From NCBI GenBank assembly GCA_910588405.1, contig CAJUPT010000039.1, positions 2,177-32,980 of the forward strand: DNA of 30,804 bases, written 5' to 3'. This document shows, piece after piece, positions 22,569-30,804 of this stretch (positions within the stretch are counted from its first letter, which is position 1; each line of letters opens with the position of its first letter). The translations under genes and the position numbers were made by a program. The notes beneath the pieces are model-generated. The model worked only from the letters and a program-made list of their open reading frames with translations. It was not told where the DNA came from and ran no database searches. The stretch is from an uncultured Lachnospiraceae bacterium (GTDB lineage: Bacteria > Bacillota > Clostridia > Lachnospirales > Lachnospiraceae).

Positions 22569-23498
22569 TTACCGCACCAGATATACAAAATAGACCGCAT
22601 AGGCCGCCAGCATCACGCCGCCGCCTAACCGGGACAGCTTTCTCTTCCGGAATACACAGACCCACAGCAGGACTCCCGCGGCGGCCGCGATCAGCGTGTC
22701 GATGACAAAGCCCGGCTCAAAGGCCACCGGCGTAATCAGCGCCGTGGTGCCCGCCACAAACAGAATGTTGAAAATATTGCTGCCCACGATATTGCCGATA
22801 GCGATATCTGCCTCTCCTTTTCGGGATGCCGCCACAGAAGTGACCAGTTCCGGCAGGGATGTGCCTAAAGCCACGATGGTCAGCCCGATCAGCCGGTCGC
22901 TCATCCCCAGCATTTTCGCGATGGCGGAGGCCGCGTCCACCGCCAGGTCGCTGCCCCACAGGATCAGGCCCATGCCCACGGCCACCAACAGCAAAAGCTT
23001 CCACACCGGGCGGAGCCGCTCCTCTTCCGCCTCCGCCGGATTCTTTTTCGCGCTCCAAAGCAGATAGCCCAGATAGGCCAGAAAAGCGACCCAAAGCACA
23101 ACGCCCTCGAAAAAGCCGATCTTGTTTCCCGAATATCCCAGCAACAGCAAAAGCCCGGTGACAAACAGCATAAAGGGAATCTCCACCTTCACCGTGGATT
23201 TCTGCACCGCAATCGGCGCAATCAGGGAGGCGATGCCCAAAATCACCAGAATGTTCATGATATTGCTGCCCACCACATTTCCGACAGTGATTCCGGCATT
23301 TCCCTTGATGGCGGAGGTAATACTCACCGCCGCCTCCGGCGCGCTGGTTCCCATGGCCACGATGGTCAGCCCGATCACCAGCGGCGGAATCCCGAATTTC
23401 GCCGCAATGCCTGCCGCACCGTCCACAAACCAGTCCGCACCTTTTACAAGCATCGTAAAACCGACTGCCAGCACTAAGATTTGAATCAACATCTCCAT
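22569..23498 (-). CDS. CaCA family calcium/sodium antiporter
   Basis: A 309-aa inner-membrane exchanger with about ten helices. The two inverted alpha-repeats that form the ion site are intact: GTSAPEAAVS (50-59) with GNVVGSN (73-79), and GTSLPELVTS (212-221) with GNIVGSN (235-241). Between them is a short acidic cytoplasmic loop (NPAEAEEERLRP). It resembles the E. coli YrbG branch. It probably extrudes Ca2+ against Na+ (or H+), but the ions cannot be fixed from sequence. The ATG at 23498 has GGAGG upstream with a 6-nt spacer. Confidence 0.93.
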   Translation of the reverse strand: MEMLIQILVLAVGFTMLVKGADWFVDGAAGIAAKFGIPPLVIGLTIVAMGTSAPEAAVSITSAIKGNAGITVGNVVGSNIMNILVILGIASLIAPIAVQKSTVKVEIPFMLFVTGLLLLLGYSGNKIGFFEGVVLWVAFLAYLGYLLWSAKKNPAEAEEERLRPVWKLLLLVAVGMGLILWGSDLAVDAASAIAKMLGMSDRLIGLTIVALGTSLPELVTSVAASRKGEADIAIGNIVGSNIFNILFVAGTTALITPVAFEPGFVIDTLIAAAAGVLLWVCVFRKRKLSRLGGGVMLAAYAVYFVYLVR

Positions 23499-23929
23499 TT
23501 TCTACCTCCGTATGCATGAAAGCAGTATCGCGGCTCTCCTTTTATAACCTGATGACAAATTCTTAAGGTCTGTTTTCGCCGCTTTCTGTTTCGCCTCGCC
23601 TTTGCGCCCATACTGTTATTTCAGGCGCAGCAGCTTTGTTCCTCAAGGATTCTGCATGCGATCTGTGGAAAACCGTACACTCCTTTTTAGCATGTCCAGC
23701 CAAAAAGGTTTTCATAACACCTTTTCACAATGCCTTTTTCACGGCGCAAAAAAGAGACTTCCACCGCACACAAAATAATGCGATAAAAGTCTCGTTCTTA
23801 TCTCAGTATATATCCCGGCCTTAAAGGCGTGATGACGTGATACATAACACCGGTACGGTGCGAACTACTCCCTCATATCTACTTGATTGTAGCAGACAGG
23901 CCGCCAGACGTCAAGGGCGGAATGAAAAT
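23499..23929. other. Intergenic region between antiporter and GLUG-repeat genes
   Basis: No gene is supported. A plus-strand open frame (23636-23824) has no ribosome site. The region contains a minus-strand terminator (see 23747-23793). I see no good promoter for the antiporter; a TATAAA near 23540 on the minus strand lacks a well-placed -35. Confidence 0.55.
23747..23793 (-). terminator. Probable terminator of the MMPL/GLUG operon
   Basis: GAGACTT (23754-23760) and AAGTCTC (23787-23793) pair, with an inner CGCA/TGCG pairing. On the minus strand the stem is followed by six Ts. It lies about 137 bp past the GLUG-protein stop codon. Confidence 0.65.
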
Positions 23930-26900
23930 TTATTTCCCTTTTTTCTCTGCCTTTTTCCGCTTCTTTTGCCGCAGCTCCTTAACCGCCAGCGCCAATACCG
24001 CCATAGCGGCGGCTCCGCCGACTACCGTTCCCAGCACCACCCACAGAGTGGAGGTCTTTTGGACCACGCAGAAGCTCTGCTTTGTTCCGGTCATCTCCAC
24101 CTGGAGGTACTGCCCTCTCACCTTACTCTCCAGCTCTGTCCATACGCCGTTCTGGTATCCCCACACCCAGGCATCCTCATATGGATTGTACAGCCTGACA
24201 GCAAAGGAATCCCCCTCTTTGACGCCGGCATTTTCCAGCGCAATGTCATAGAGCACATGCTCCTGGCCGTCAGCCGCTGCAGGGGGCGCCATGGCGCTTA
24301 CGCTGACCGTAAGCTTCGTGTCCTCGGTAAACCGCTGCTCCACCAGCGCATAGGGTTTTTCCCATCTCCCCAGCCCCGGGGCCGAAGCCGTATCCTCTCC
24401 TTCTTTGCTTTCCGACTCCTTAAGCTCATTGCTCTGCACCACCGTAACATCCTCTTTATATTCTCCGTCGATCAGCAGATTTCCCGTCATCACCTGACCC
24501 GCATAGTCCGGCCACACGCCGTAATATCCCTCTTTTTCCGGAAACGGCGGGTAATCCAGGTTTGCCAGGCTCTCCCCATATTTCAGCTCCTGTGCCCCCA
24601 GATACCGGTCTTCCACCCGGAAAATAACTTTCAGATGACGAAACTGCCCCGGCAGGCCCTCCACCTCCAGCAGGCTGGTATAATCAATGGGCTCCGCCAC
24701 CCCGACATAGCTGACGTCGTCGATCCCGCAGAGCCGGTCGCTGACAAAATAATTGTCACTGACCTTAAGCGTTCCCTCTTCTTCATCCTCACTGTGCCCG
24801 TTGTCATATTGCATTGTCTGCCCGGCGATCGCCCCTTTTCTGCCCACAGTGGCCTGGCAGTCCGCCATGGAATAACAATTCTTCAACGTATCGGCAAATC
24901 CTGCGATGCCGCCCACATTCCTGCCGCCGGACACGGTACACAGCGCATAACAATTCCGGATCACCGTCAGCGACTCGCCGCAGATGCCGCCCACATAGCC
25001 GCCCTCCGTGCTCTCCACGCTGCCGTACCCTTCCGAATCGGTGACAATCCCATGCCGCATATAGCCCACAATCCCGCCGGCTCCATCCTTTTTGGCTGTC
25101 ACAAACCCTTCATTCACACTGTCGGTAATCAGGCATTTGGTGAAATATTTTCTTCCGATCTGATATTCCACGCTGCCTGCCGCGCTGTCCTCCGGATCTT
25201 CCTCGTCGATGGACATGGCGCCGGCGATTCCGCCCACATTGATATCGCCTCTGATCATGCCTTTATTTCTGCAGTTATCGGTTTTGCCGGTGGCAATGCT
25301 CTCCGGATTCTCGATATCCACATCCTCATAGAGCTCCTCCACGCTGAACTCGCCGTAATTGGTCAAATGATCTGCCAGCAGGTTAAACACCACATTGATC
25401 TGGTCATTTACCGCCCGCAAATCCTCATTGACCACATCGGAGTAATCCGAGGCATGGCCGCTCAGGCTTGAAACGGCGTCCGAAATTCCGCTCAGCTGAC
25501 TATGTAATACCTCCCGGTTTACGTCAAATTCCTCACCCAGCTTCGAGAAACGGATTTCTTCCTGTCCGTTCACATAGTCCACGATACTGTTCGTATCTCT
25601 GGCGGCTGATTTTATGGAATCCACGGCCTCCTGTAAATGGTCCATGGCCGTCGTCATATGGTCTCCCATATCCTTCGCCTGGTCAAAGACCTGGCCCCCT
25701 GCGTCGCCGGCAATTCCGCTTAAGCTGCCCAGCACGGCGGTCGTGGCCTCCGACATGGAGCCAAGGGCCTCTGCCAGTGCGTCAATCTGCTCTTCACTCG
25801 CCGCTCCGCCGCCGTCCTGAATTTCTTTGATTATTTCATCCACCCTCAGAGCCGCATCCTGCTGCGCCCTGATCAGCTCATCGATGTTCTGGCTTAAATT
25901 GCCGCCGCTTACGCTGAGGCCGTCCCCTGCCGTTTTCAATCCGTCGCCGATCTTTGCCAGCTCCCGGCTCATATCGGAGAAGCGGTCCTGGGAGGCGTGA
26001 ACGTCGTCAAACACCTCCGGCAGCATATCCGTCACATGATCCAGACGGTCTGCCAGCGCCTGAGCCTGATCCAGATTGTTGTCCGCGAAATCCGCTATCT
26101 GTTCCGCCAGGGCGTCTCCCGCATCCACCGCGCCGTCGCCGTAAGCCGTCAAGCCGTCCAGGTCCTGTTTCAGCACATTTTTCTCTTCTCCCAGATCATC
26201 CAGTGTCTTTTCAATCAGATCATGAAGCTTATTCACCGCGTTGCGCAGGGATTCGGCCTCGTCCACCTCGATGTAAGGCTCCATCTGTCCCACGATTCCG
26301 CCCACATCTTTTCGGCCCGCTACCGGGCCGTTATTCGTACACAGAGACACGACGCCGGACTGCCTTCCCACGATTCCGCCGATATTATAACCGGCATGCT
26401 CATAACCGATTTTCCCATAATTGATACACCGGATCACCGTACCGTCGGAATGGCCGGCGATACCTCCGGTATCCACGCCGCTGAACAGCGTCGTGTCCGA
26501 ACCGCTGGCATCGATGCTTAGGAAAAGCCCCGCCCCCATCTCGTCATCCTCTTCCACCCATTCGCTGTCGTTGTTGATACAGGAACGATTGATGCAGTAG
26601 GATATGGTTCCGTGGTTCCGCCCGGCGATTCCGCCTGTGGAATAGTAGCCCGTCACCCTCCCAGTCACGGAGCTGTTCCGGATCATGCCCGTGCCGTCAT
26701 TGACGCCCACAAGACCGCCCACCGTGGTCTTGCCGCTGACAGTTCCCTGGAAGCTGCAGTTTTTGATGGTTCCGTAATTGACGCCGCACAGGCTTCCGAT
26801 ACACTCCTTTTCATCGGCAGCGATGATTTCTCCTTCTAATTTCAGGTTTTCTACCAGGCCGTCCTTTCCGATATAGCGGAACAAGCCCGCCACATAGCCG

Positions 26901-27427
26901 TCGCCGCCGTACCGGAAACCGGAAATAGTATGGTTCTGTCCGTTAAACGCGCCTGTAAATATGGGTACAGGGTCAAATATCATTCCGGACAGATCGATAT
27001 CCGCCGTCAGAACCACCTGCTTATCGGAAGACCAGGAATCCAGAGAACAAGACTTCACAAAGTCCAGGAAATCGCCTGACGTGCCAATCTCAATAATCTC
27101 CGGCGCTGATGCTTCGCTGCCGCCGTTTTCATCCCCGTTTTGGGATTCTTCATCATGCTCCGCTCTGCTGTCAGTCACACCGTTGTTCTGTGTTCCATCA
27201 TCTTTCGTCCCATTCTTCTCTGTTCCATCATTTTTTGTCCCGCTATTCGCCGGTTTTTCACCAGCCGTTTCTCCATCGGCTGTTCCGCTCCCCTGTATCT
27301 CACCATCCTGCTGCCCTGCCCGGCTCTGGGGCTCGGCATGCAGCCTTTCCACAGGAACACCGGCACAAAGCAGGGCAAAGGCCAGCCCCAGAGAAATCAT
27401 TTTTATAAAAAACGCCCTACGCTTCAT
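23930..27427 (-). CDS. Large secreted/anchored GLUG-repeat protein with a coiled-coil centre
   Basis: A 1165-aa surface protein. Residues 1-31 are a signal peptide (basic start, hydrophobic core, ending near RLHA). Residues 34-105 are a low-complexity linker rich in Gly, Asn, Asp and Glu. Residues ~110-385 form a beta-helix-like block with GLUG-type units (TTVGGLVGVNDG, YSTGGIAGRNHG, VDTGGIAGHSDG, YNIGGIVGRQSG, KDVGGIVGQMEP). Residues ~385-700 are a long helical, coiled-coil-like region. A second GLUG block follows (~717-880), then a beta-rich part and a C-terminal helix (1127-1149) with a Lys-rich tail. AAGGAGG lies six bases before the ATG at 27427, which sits inside the 3' end of the MMPL gene, suggesting coupling. 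Function unknown; an adhesin or partner of the transporter is plausible. Confidence 0.85.
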   Translation of the reverse strand: MKRRAFFIKMISLGLAFALLCAGVPVERLHAEPQSRAGQQDGEIQGSGTADGETAGEKPANSGTKNDGTEKNGTKDDGTQNNGVTDSRAEHDEESQNGDENGGSEASAPEIIEIGTSGDFLDFVKSCSLDSWSSDKQVVLTADIDLSGMIFDPVPIFTGAFNGQNHTISGFRYGGDGYVAGLFRYIGKDGLVENLKLEGEIIAADEKECIGSLCGVNYGTIKNCSFQGTVSGKTTVGGLVGVNDGTGMIRNSSVTGRVTGYYSTGGIAGRNHGTISYCINRSCINNDSEWVEEDDEMGAGLFLSIDASGSDTTLFSGVDTGGIAGHSDGTVIRCINYGKIGYEHAGYNIGGIVGRQSGVVSLCTNNGPVAGRKDVGGIVGQMEPYIEVDEAESLRNAVNKLHDLIEKTLDDLGEEKNVLKQDLDGLTAYGDGAVDAGDALAEQIADFADNNLDQAQALADRLDHVTDMLPEVFDDVHASQDRFSDMSRELAKIGDGLKTAGDGLSVSGGNLSQNIDELIRAQQDAALRVDEIIKEIQDGGGAASEEQIDALAEALGSMSEATTAVLGSLSGIAGDAGGQVFDQAKDMGDHMTTAMDHLQEAVDSIKSAARDTNSIVDYVNGQEEIRFSKLGEEFDVNREVLHSQLSGISDAVSSLSGHASDYSDVVNEDLRAVNDQINVVFNLLADHLTNYGEFSVEELYEDVDIENPESIATGKTDNCRNKGMIRGDINVGGIAGAMSIDEEDPEDSAAGSVEYQIGRKYFTKCLITDSVNEGFVTAKKDGAGGIVGYMRHGIVTDSEGYGSVESTEGGYVGGICGESLTVIRNCYALCTVSGGRNVGGIAGFADTLKNCYSMADCQATVGRKGAIAGQTMQYDNGHSEDEEEGTLKVSDNYFVSDRLCGIDDVSYVGVAEPIDYTSLLEVEGLPGQFRHLKVIFRVEDRYLGAQELKYGESLANLDYPPFPEKEGYYGVWPDYAGQVMTGNLLIDGEYKEDVTVVQSNELKESESKEGEDTASAPGLGRWEKPYALVEQRFTEDTKLTVSVSAMAPPAAADGQEHVLYDIALENAGVKEGDSFAVRLYNPYEDAWVWGYQNGVWTELESKVRGQYLQVEMTGTKQSFCVVQKTSTLWVVLGTVVGGAAAMAVLALAVKELRQKKRKKAEKKGK

Positions 27428-29909
27428 TGCCAACCTCCTTATCCCGCCGCATAAGCGCCGCCAGGTCGCTGCCGTCGTCCTCCTTGGGCTCCATCTGCCC
27501 CATATTGACGAACAGGCTGGCATCGCCCCGGATATACCCGTGGAATTCTCCCATCACGCTTCCGTTTACCTGCCCCCGCACCAGTCCGTCCACCCGCATC
27601 AGCCCGGAGCCTTTCTCCAGTTTCAAAGGGATAGACACGGCGAAGGAAGTCCTGTCGATCACCTTTTCGCCCAGCAGCAAGATCTGAGGCAGAACGAACA
27701 TAACGATAATAATGGACATAATCGTCCCCCGCCCCAGACACTGACCGATACCGCAGATGGCGCCGTCGGAGGACATCCGCCCAATCAGGATGCCGGCCAG
27801 CGCCAGCATGGAGCCCGATGTGACAATAGTGGGGAAGGCGAAATTCATCGTCTCGATAATCGCCTCTTTTTTCGACATCTTCTCCTTCAGCTCCATAAAC
27901 CGGCCGGAGATCACGATGGCATAGTCGATATTCGCGCCCATCTGAATCGAGCTGACGATCAGATAGCTCATGAAAAACACATTTTTCTGCTGCATGGCCG
28001 GCACGGCGAAATTCAGCCAGATCACGCCCTGGATTACCATAATCAGAAGCACCGGCATACCCGCCGACATAAAAGTAAACAGAAGCACCACCAGCACGGC
28101 CAGGATGGAAACCACATTGACCACCGTATTATCCCGCTGGAAGGTTTTGTAAAGGTCGTACTGGCTGGTAGCCTCGCCGGGAATCAGCACCGGCTCTTCA
28201 TAATACTTCTTCGCGATCTGATGCATCTCATCCAGGAAGGCAAAGGTCTCCTCCCCTTCCTCCGGCAGGTTCAGATAGATCAGCATACGGCTGTAATTCT
28301 TCCCCTGCAGCTGGTCCAGGGCGATCTGCATCTTGGTATGGGCCTCCTCCAGCGTATCCATCATATCATCGTCCAGGGTCACATACCCCTCGTCCACCTC
28401 GTCATACAGGAACATAAACATATCGATCAGCGGTACGCTGTATGCGGAAAGGCCATTGACAATCTTTGCATAGTTTTCGTCATTGACCGCATAAGCCATA
28501 TAAAGCAGCTCGGCCACCTCATAGTCCAGCTCCAGAAGCTCCGAGAAGTCTCTGGCCGTCAGCTTGTCGGTCAGCATATAGCCGTCCATGGCCTCGGTAT
28601 TGGCCAGGCCCATCGTATAGTCGATTTCTTCTCTCGCATCCAGTTCTGCCAGCAGCCGCTTTTCCTTGTCATAATTTCCTCCGGGCACCACCAGCGCCAC
28701 CATATTGCTGTCGCCGAAGCTTTCCGTGATCATCTCATCCACCACCATGGCGTCGCTTTTCACCGGGGTTTCCAGCATGGTGTAGCCGTATACGTAAGGG
28801 CATTTGGAAGACACAATATAGGCCACGATAATCAGCGCCAAAAAAAGCGGCGGCATAATATGCTTTGTGGCATAGGCGAATTTCCCCACAAATGGAATTT
28901 TCGGGATAAAGCTTTTATGCTTTGTTTTATCCATGGCCTTGCCGAACAGCATAATCAGCCCCGGCATCAGCAGGAATACGGACAGCAGGCTTAAGACAAT
29001 GGCCCGGATCAGGCAGAGGGCCATATCGCTGCCGATGCCGAACTGCATAAACATCATGGCGATCAGGCCGCCCACCGTGGTCAGGGAGCTGGAGGAAATC
29101 TCCGGGATCGCCTTGCTCAAGGCCACGATGTCCGCCTCCCTGATGGGCAGCTTCTGATGCTCCTCCTTATAACGGTTGCAGAATATGACCGCATAATCGA
29201 TGGACAAGGCCAGCTGCAGCACAATCGTCACCGAATTGGACACGAAGGAAATGGTTCCCATAAAGAAGTTGGTGCCCTTGGTGATCAGCGCCGCCGCGCA
29301 GAAGGTCAGAAGGAGCACCGGCACCTCCGCCCAGGTTTCCGAGGTCAGCAAAAGGACGGAAACCACCACGATGGCCACCAGCACGCTGATCACCTGCATC
29401 TCGCTGGCAATCTGCTCCGCCGAGGCGTCGCCCATGGAGGTAGACACATAAAGGTCATAGCCGGTTAACATCGACTCCACCTCATCCAGCGCCTCCAAAG
29501 CCCGGTCGTCCGTCTCCTCATATCCAAAGGTGATATCATACAGGGCGGAAAAATTGTTGTAATGGTCTGTCGTGCTGTCAAAATCCAGCATAATCACCGT
29601 ATCCAGCGCCTCGATTTCTTCCGAAATTCTTTCCGCCTCTTTGTAGGGGATATTCGTCACCATCACCCTGGCCGTGCCATATGTAATAAACTGCTCCTCC
29701 ATCCGGTCAAGGCCCTGACGGGTCTCCGTGGAATCCGGCAGATACGCCGACATGGCGTTCTCCACCTTCACCCAGTTCATCGACACCACCGAAAAGATCA
29801 GGGCAATGCCGAAAAGCAGGAAAAATAAATTCCGTCTGTCCACAATGAAGGTGGCCGCTTTTACCATAAAGCCGCCGTCCTCCTTGCCTTTTTTTGACTC
29901 TGCCGACAT
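27417..29909 (-). CDS. MMPL/RND superfamily transporter
   Basis: An 830-aa polytopic protein with the RND layout: one helix (28-45), a large extracytoplasmic loop (~46-170), a helix bundle (~172-325), then helix 7 (~350-368), a second loop (~370-590) and a second bundle (~597-750). Each bundle holds the Asp-Tyr pair used for proton relay in MmpL3-type proteins: Asp238-Tyr239 (LSIDYAVIF) and Asp662-Tyr663 (NIDYAIVIS). It probably exports lipids or hydrophobic molecules using the proton gradient. The cytoplasmic tail has a short Gly-rich repeat (GLVRGQVNGSVMGEFHG). The ATG at 29909 has GGAGGTG upstream; the open frame continues 37 codons further without a site. It overlaps the GLUG-protein start by 11 bp. 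Confidence 0.9.
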   Translation of the reverse strand: MSAESKKGKEDGGFMVKAATFIVDRRNLFFLLFGIALIFSVVSMNWVKVENAMSAYLPDSTETRQGLDRMEEQFITYGTARVMVTNIPYKEAERISEEIEALDTVIMLDFDSTTDHYNNFSALYDITFGYEETDDRALEALDEVESMLTGYDLYVSTSMGDASAEQIASEMQVISVLVAIVVVSVLLLTSETWAEVPVLLLTFCAAALITKGTNFFMGTISFVSNSVTIVLQLALSIDYAVIFCNRYKEEHQKLPIREADIVALSKAIPEISSSSLTTVGGLIAMMFMQFGIGSDMALCLIRAIVLSLLSVFLLMPGLIMLFGKAMDKTKHKSFIPKIPFVGKFAYATKHIMPPLFLALIIVAYIVSSKCPYVYGYTMLETPVKSDAMVVDEMITESFGDSNMVALVVPGGNYDKEKRLLAELDAREEIDYTMGLANTEAMDGYMLTDKLTARDFSELLELDYEVAELLYMAYAVNDENYAKIVNGLSAYSVPLIDMFMFLYDEVDEGYVTLDDDMMDTLEEAHTKMQIALDQLQGKNYSRMLIYLNLPEEGEETFAFLDEMHQIAKKYYEEPVLIPGEATSQYDLYKTFQRDNTVVNVVSILAVLVVLLFTFMSAGMPVLLIMVIQGVIWLNFAVPAMQQKNVFFMSYLIVSSIQMGANIDYAIVISGRFMELKEKMSKKEAIIETMNFAFPTIVTSGSMLALAGILIGRMSSDGAICGIGQCLGRGTIMSIIIVMFVLPQILLLGEKVIDRTSFAVSIPLKLEKGSGLMRVDGLVRGQVNGSVMGEFHGYIRGDASLFVNMGQMEPKEDDGSDLAALMRRDKEVGNEA

Positions 29910-30034
29910 CCTGTCACACCTCCGTTTTTTCTGTTTCGACACAGGCAATGATTTAATGGAATTCACCGCATCATCCGGGCAGATGAAAGCATCTGTCTCC
30001 TGAAAATCTCCCCGGATCAAATCTGCTATAGTGC

Positions 30035-30063
30035 ATTATAGTATATACAGGTTTTTTTGACAA
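30035..30063 (-). promoter_or_regulatory. Promoter for the MMPL/GLUG operon
   Basis: On the minus strand TTGTCA (30058-30063), 17 bp, TATAAT (30035-30040). The leader is about 120 nt to the MMPL start codon. Confidence 0.75.
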
Positions 30064-30132
30064 GTGGTCATTTTTAATTATCCCCGTATTTTACAAACAT
30101 TCGGGCAAAACAGGATTTCTGTCTGGCATTCG

Positions 30133-30160
30133 TTGACTTTTTGGGGAATCACCGTACAAT
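30133..30160 (+). promoter_or_regulatory. Promoter of the Uma2 pseudogene
   Basis: TTGACT (30133-30138), 16 bp, TACAAT (30155-30160), about 80 bp before the former start codon. Confidence 0.5.
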
Positions 30161-30240
30161 AAGGGCATAGAATAAGAACAATGGCCATATTACATTTTGG
30201 CGCCGGAACCGTGAAACAGATTTGCAAAGGATGGGTGATT

Positions 30241-30622
30241 ATGCCACTGCTTAAAGAAAGGATTTATACATCAGACGATTACTGGAACCTGCCCGACGGG
30301 CATAGGGCCGAATTGATCAAAGGGCGATTATATAATATGGCGCTGCCATATCGAATCCACCAGAAATTAATTAATCGTTTTTCATAGAAAATCACAAATT
30401 ATATTGACGCCAAACAAGGTTCCTGTGAACTATATCCTGCCCCCTTTGCCGTCAATTTAAATACCGATGACAAAAACTGGGTAGAACCGGATATCAGCGT
30501 AATCTGCGGCCCTGACAAGCTTACGGACAGGGGCTGCCCCCCTGATCATTCCTTTTGACCAGCCGATCCAGGTTGAGATTTACAGTGACTTAAAAATTAC
30601 TGTCGCCGAGCTGCTGGAATAA
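30241..30622 (+). pseudogene. Decayed Uma2 family (DUF820) endonuclease-like gene
   Basis: The frame starts MPLLKERIYTSDDYWNLPDG, followed by HRAELIKGRLYNMA, which is the typical Uma2 N-terminus. It is interrupted by TAG at 30385-30387, then continues in the same frame (KITNYIDAKQGSCELYPAPF ... WVEPDISVICGPDKL). After TDRGC the expected central part, with the EI-x-SPS catalytic segment, is missing. The gene resumes in another frame with IPFDQPIQVEIYSDLKITVA and stops at 30622. So there is one nonsense codon and one internal deletion of roughly 60-70 codons; the gene cannot make a full PD-(D/E)XK fold. Confidence 0.85.
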
Positions 30623-30691
30623 CGGATGATTGCATAAGCCTTTTCGGCATTGGGCATGAAGCATGGCAAGCAGAACGGACGCTTTAAATGC

Positions 30692-30736
30692 AAAAATGGC
30701 TGAACCCCTTAATTTCCTTAAGGTTTCAGCCATTTT
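30692..30736 (-). terminator. Intrinsic terminator after tRNA-Lys
   Basis: On the minus strand AAAATGGCTGAA (30725-30736) pairs with TTCAGCCATTTT (30693-30704); an inner CCTTAA/TTAAGG extends the stem. It is followed by Ts. It begins 8 bp after the tRNA 3' end. Confidence 0.8.
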
Positions 30737-30744
30737 CTTTTCCA

Positions 30745-30804
30745 TGAGACACCGGGGACTCGAACCCCGGACAACTTGATTAAAAGTCAAGTGCTCTACC
30801 ACCT
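30745..30804 (-). tRNA. tRNA-Lys (anticodon TTT), 5' end cut by the window edge
   Basis: Read on the minus strand from 30804: the end of the D-arm (AGGTGGTAGAGCA), then the anticodon arm CTTGA-CTTTTAA-TCAAG with anticodon TTT, and the T-arm CGGGG-TTCGAGT-CCCCG. The 3' acceptor strand GTGTCTC and discriminator A follow. The 5' acceptor strand and first part of the D-arm lie outside the window. CCA is not encoded (TGG follows). Confidence 0.93.

Noticed and set aside
22717..23517. Minus-strand frame of 266 codons overlapping the antiporter
   Set aside because: Out of frame with the clear CaCA gene, Gly/Arg/His-rich, no ribosome site.
23837..25471. Plus-strand open frame of 544 codons
   Set aside because: It is antisense to the GLUG-repeat gene, has no ribosome site, and its product is His/Arg/Pro-rich with no domain; it is a shadow of the codon bias on the other strand.
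26961..28994. Plus-strand open frame of 677 codons
   Set aside because: It runs antisense across the GLUG and MMPL genes, with composition (many His, Gln, Arg) typical of a complementary-strand shadow; no start signal.
30590..30802. Minus-strand 70-codon frame
   Set aside because: It translates the tRNA-Lys gene and its terminator (VRGSSPR-type product), a well-known false gene.

Overview
The window looks like a chromosomal segment of an anaerobic Firmicute, most likely a Lachnospiraceae (Clostridium cluster XIVa) species. This is inferred from the moderate GC content, the consensus sigma-A promoters and strong AGGAGG ribosome sites, and the protein types present: DUF4317, a ~50-aa membrane protein next to pyrE, DUF2812 with PadR, a FolB-FolK fusion, and a ferredoxin-tailed aldo/keto reductase. 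No phage, insertion sequence, CRISPR array or secretion island is visible. Accessory traces are limited to two broken genes and several families of short repeats.

Layout. 1-0.9 kb: 3' part of a DUF4317 gene (+), closed by a convergent hairpin. 0.95-8.75 kb, all minus strand: pyrE, a tiny membrane protein, VanZ-like, a small membrane protein, a long M29 aminopeptidase, purE, purM, purN, purD. The gaps in front of purE and purM carry a striking short repeat. 8.9-9.4 kb: an Hsp20 gene with its own promoter. 9.5-12.9 kb, minus: the folate operon folE - HD-domain protein - folP - folB/folK, with a long structured leader before folE and a terminator after folB/folK. 13.1-14.3 kb (+): aldo/keto reductase. 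14.4-17.4 kb (-): MATE transporter, DUF2812 membrane protein and PadR regulator; padR has an operator repeat built into its promoter. 17.8-22.4 kb (+): a large membrane protein with a discoidin-like C-terminus, a charged coiled-coil protein, a decayed HerA-like fragment (-) and an uncharacterised membrane protein with a strong terminator. 22.6-23.5 kb (-): CaCA-type antiporter. 23.9-30.1 kb (-): an MMPL/RND transporter translationally coupled to a very large GLUG-repeat/coiled-coil surface protein. 30.2-30.8 kb: a decayed Uma2 gene (+) and a tRNA-Lys (-) cut by the window edge.

How it works together. The left half is nucleotide and one-carbon metabolism: IMP synthesis (purE, M, N, D), UMP synthesis (pyrE) and tetrahydrofolate synthesis (folE, P, B, K). 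PurN uses 10-formyl-THF, so the two clusters are metabolically linked. The right half is envelope-oriented: MATE, CaCA and MMPL transporters, and large membrane or surface proteins. The most unusual items are the GCGGAACT leader repeats of the pur genes, the structured folE leader, the padR promoter-operator, and the MMPL/GLUG pair. I see no clear candidate for a wholly new defence or mobile system.
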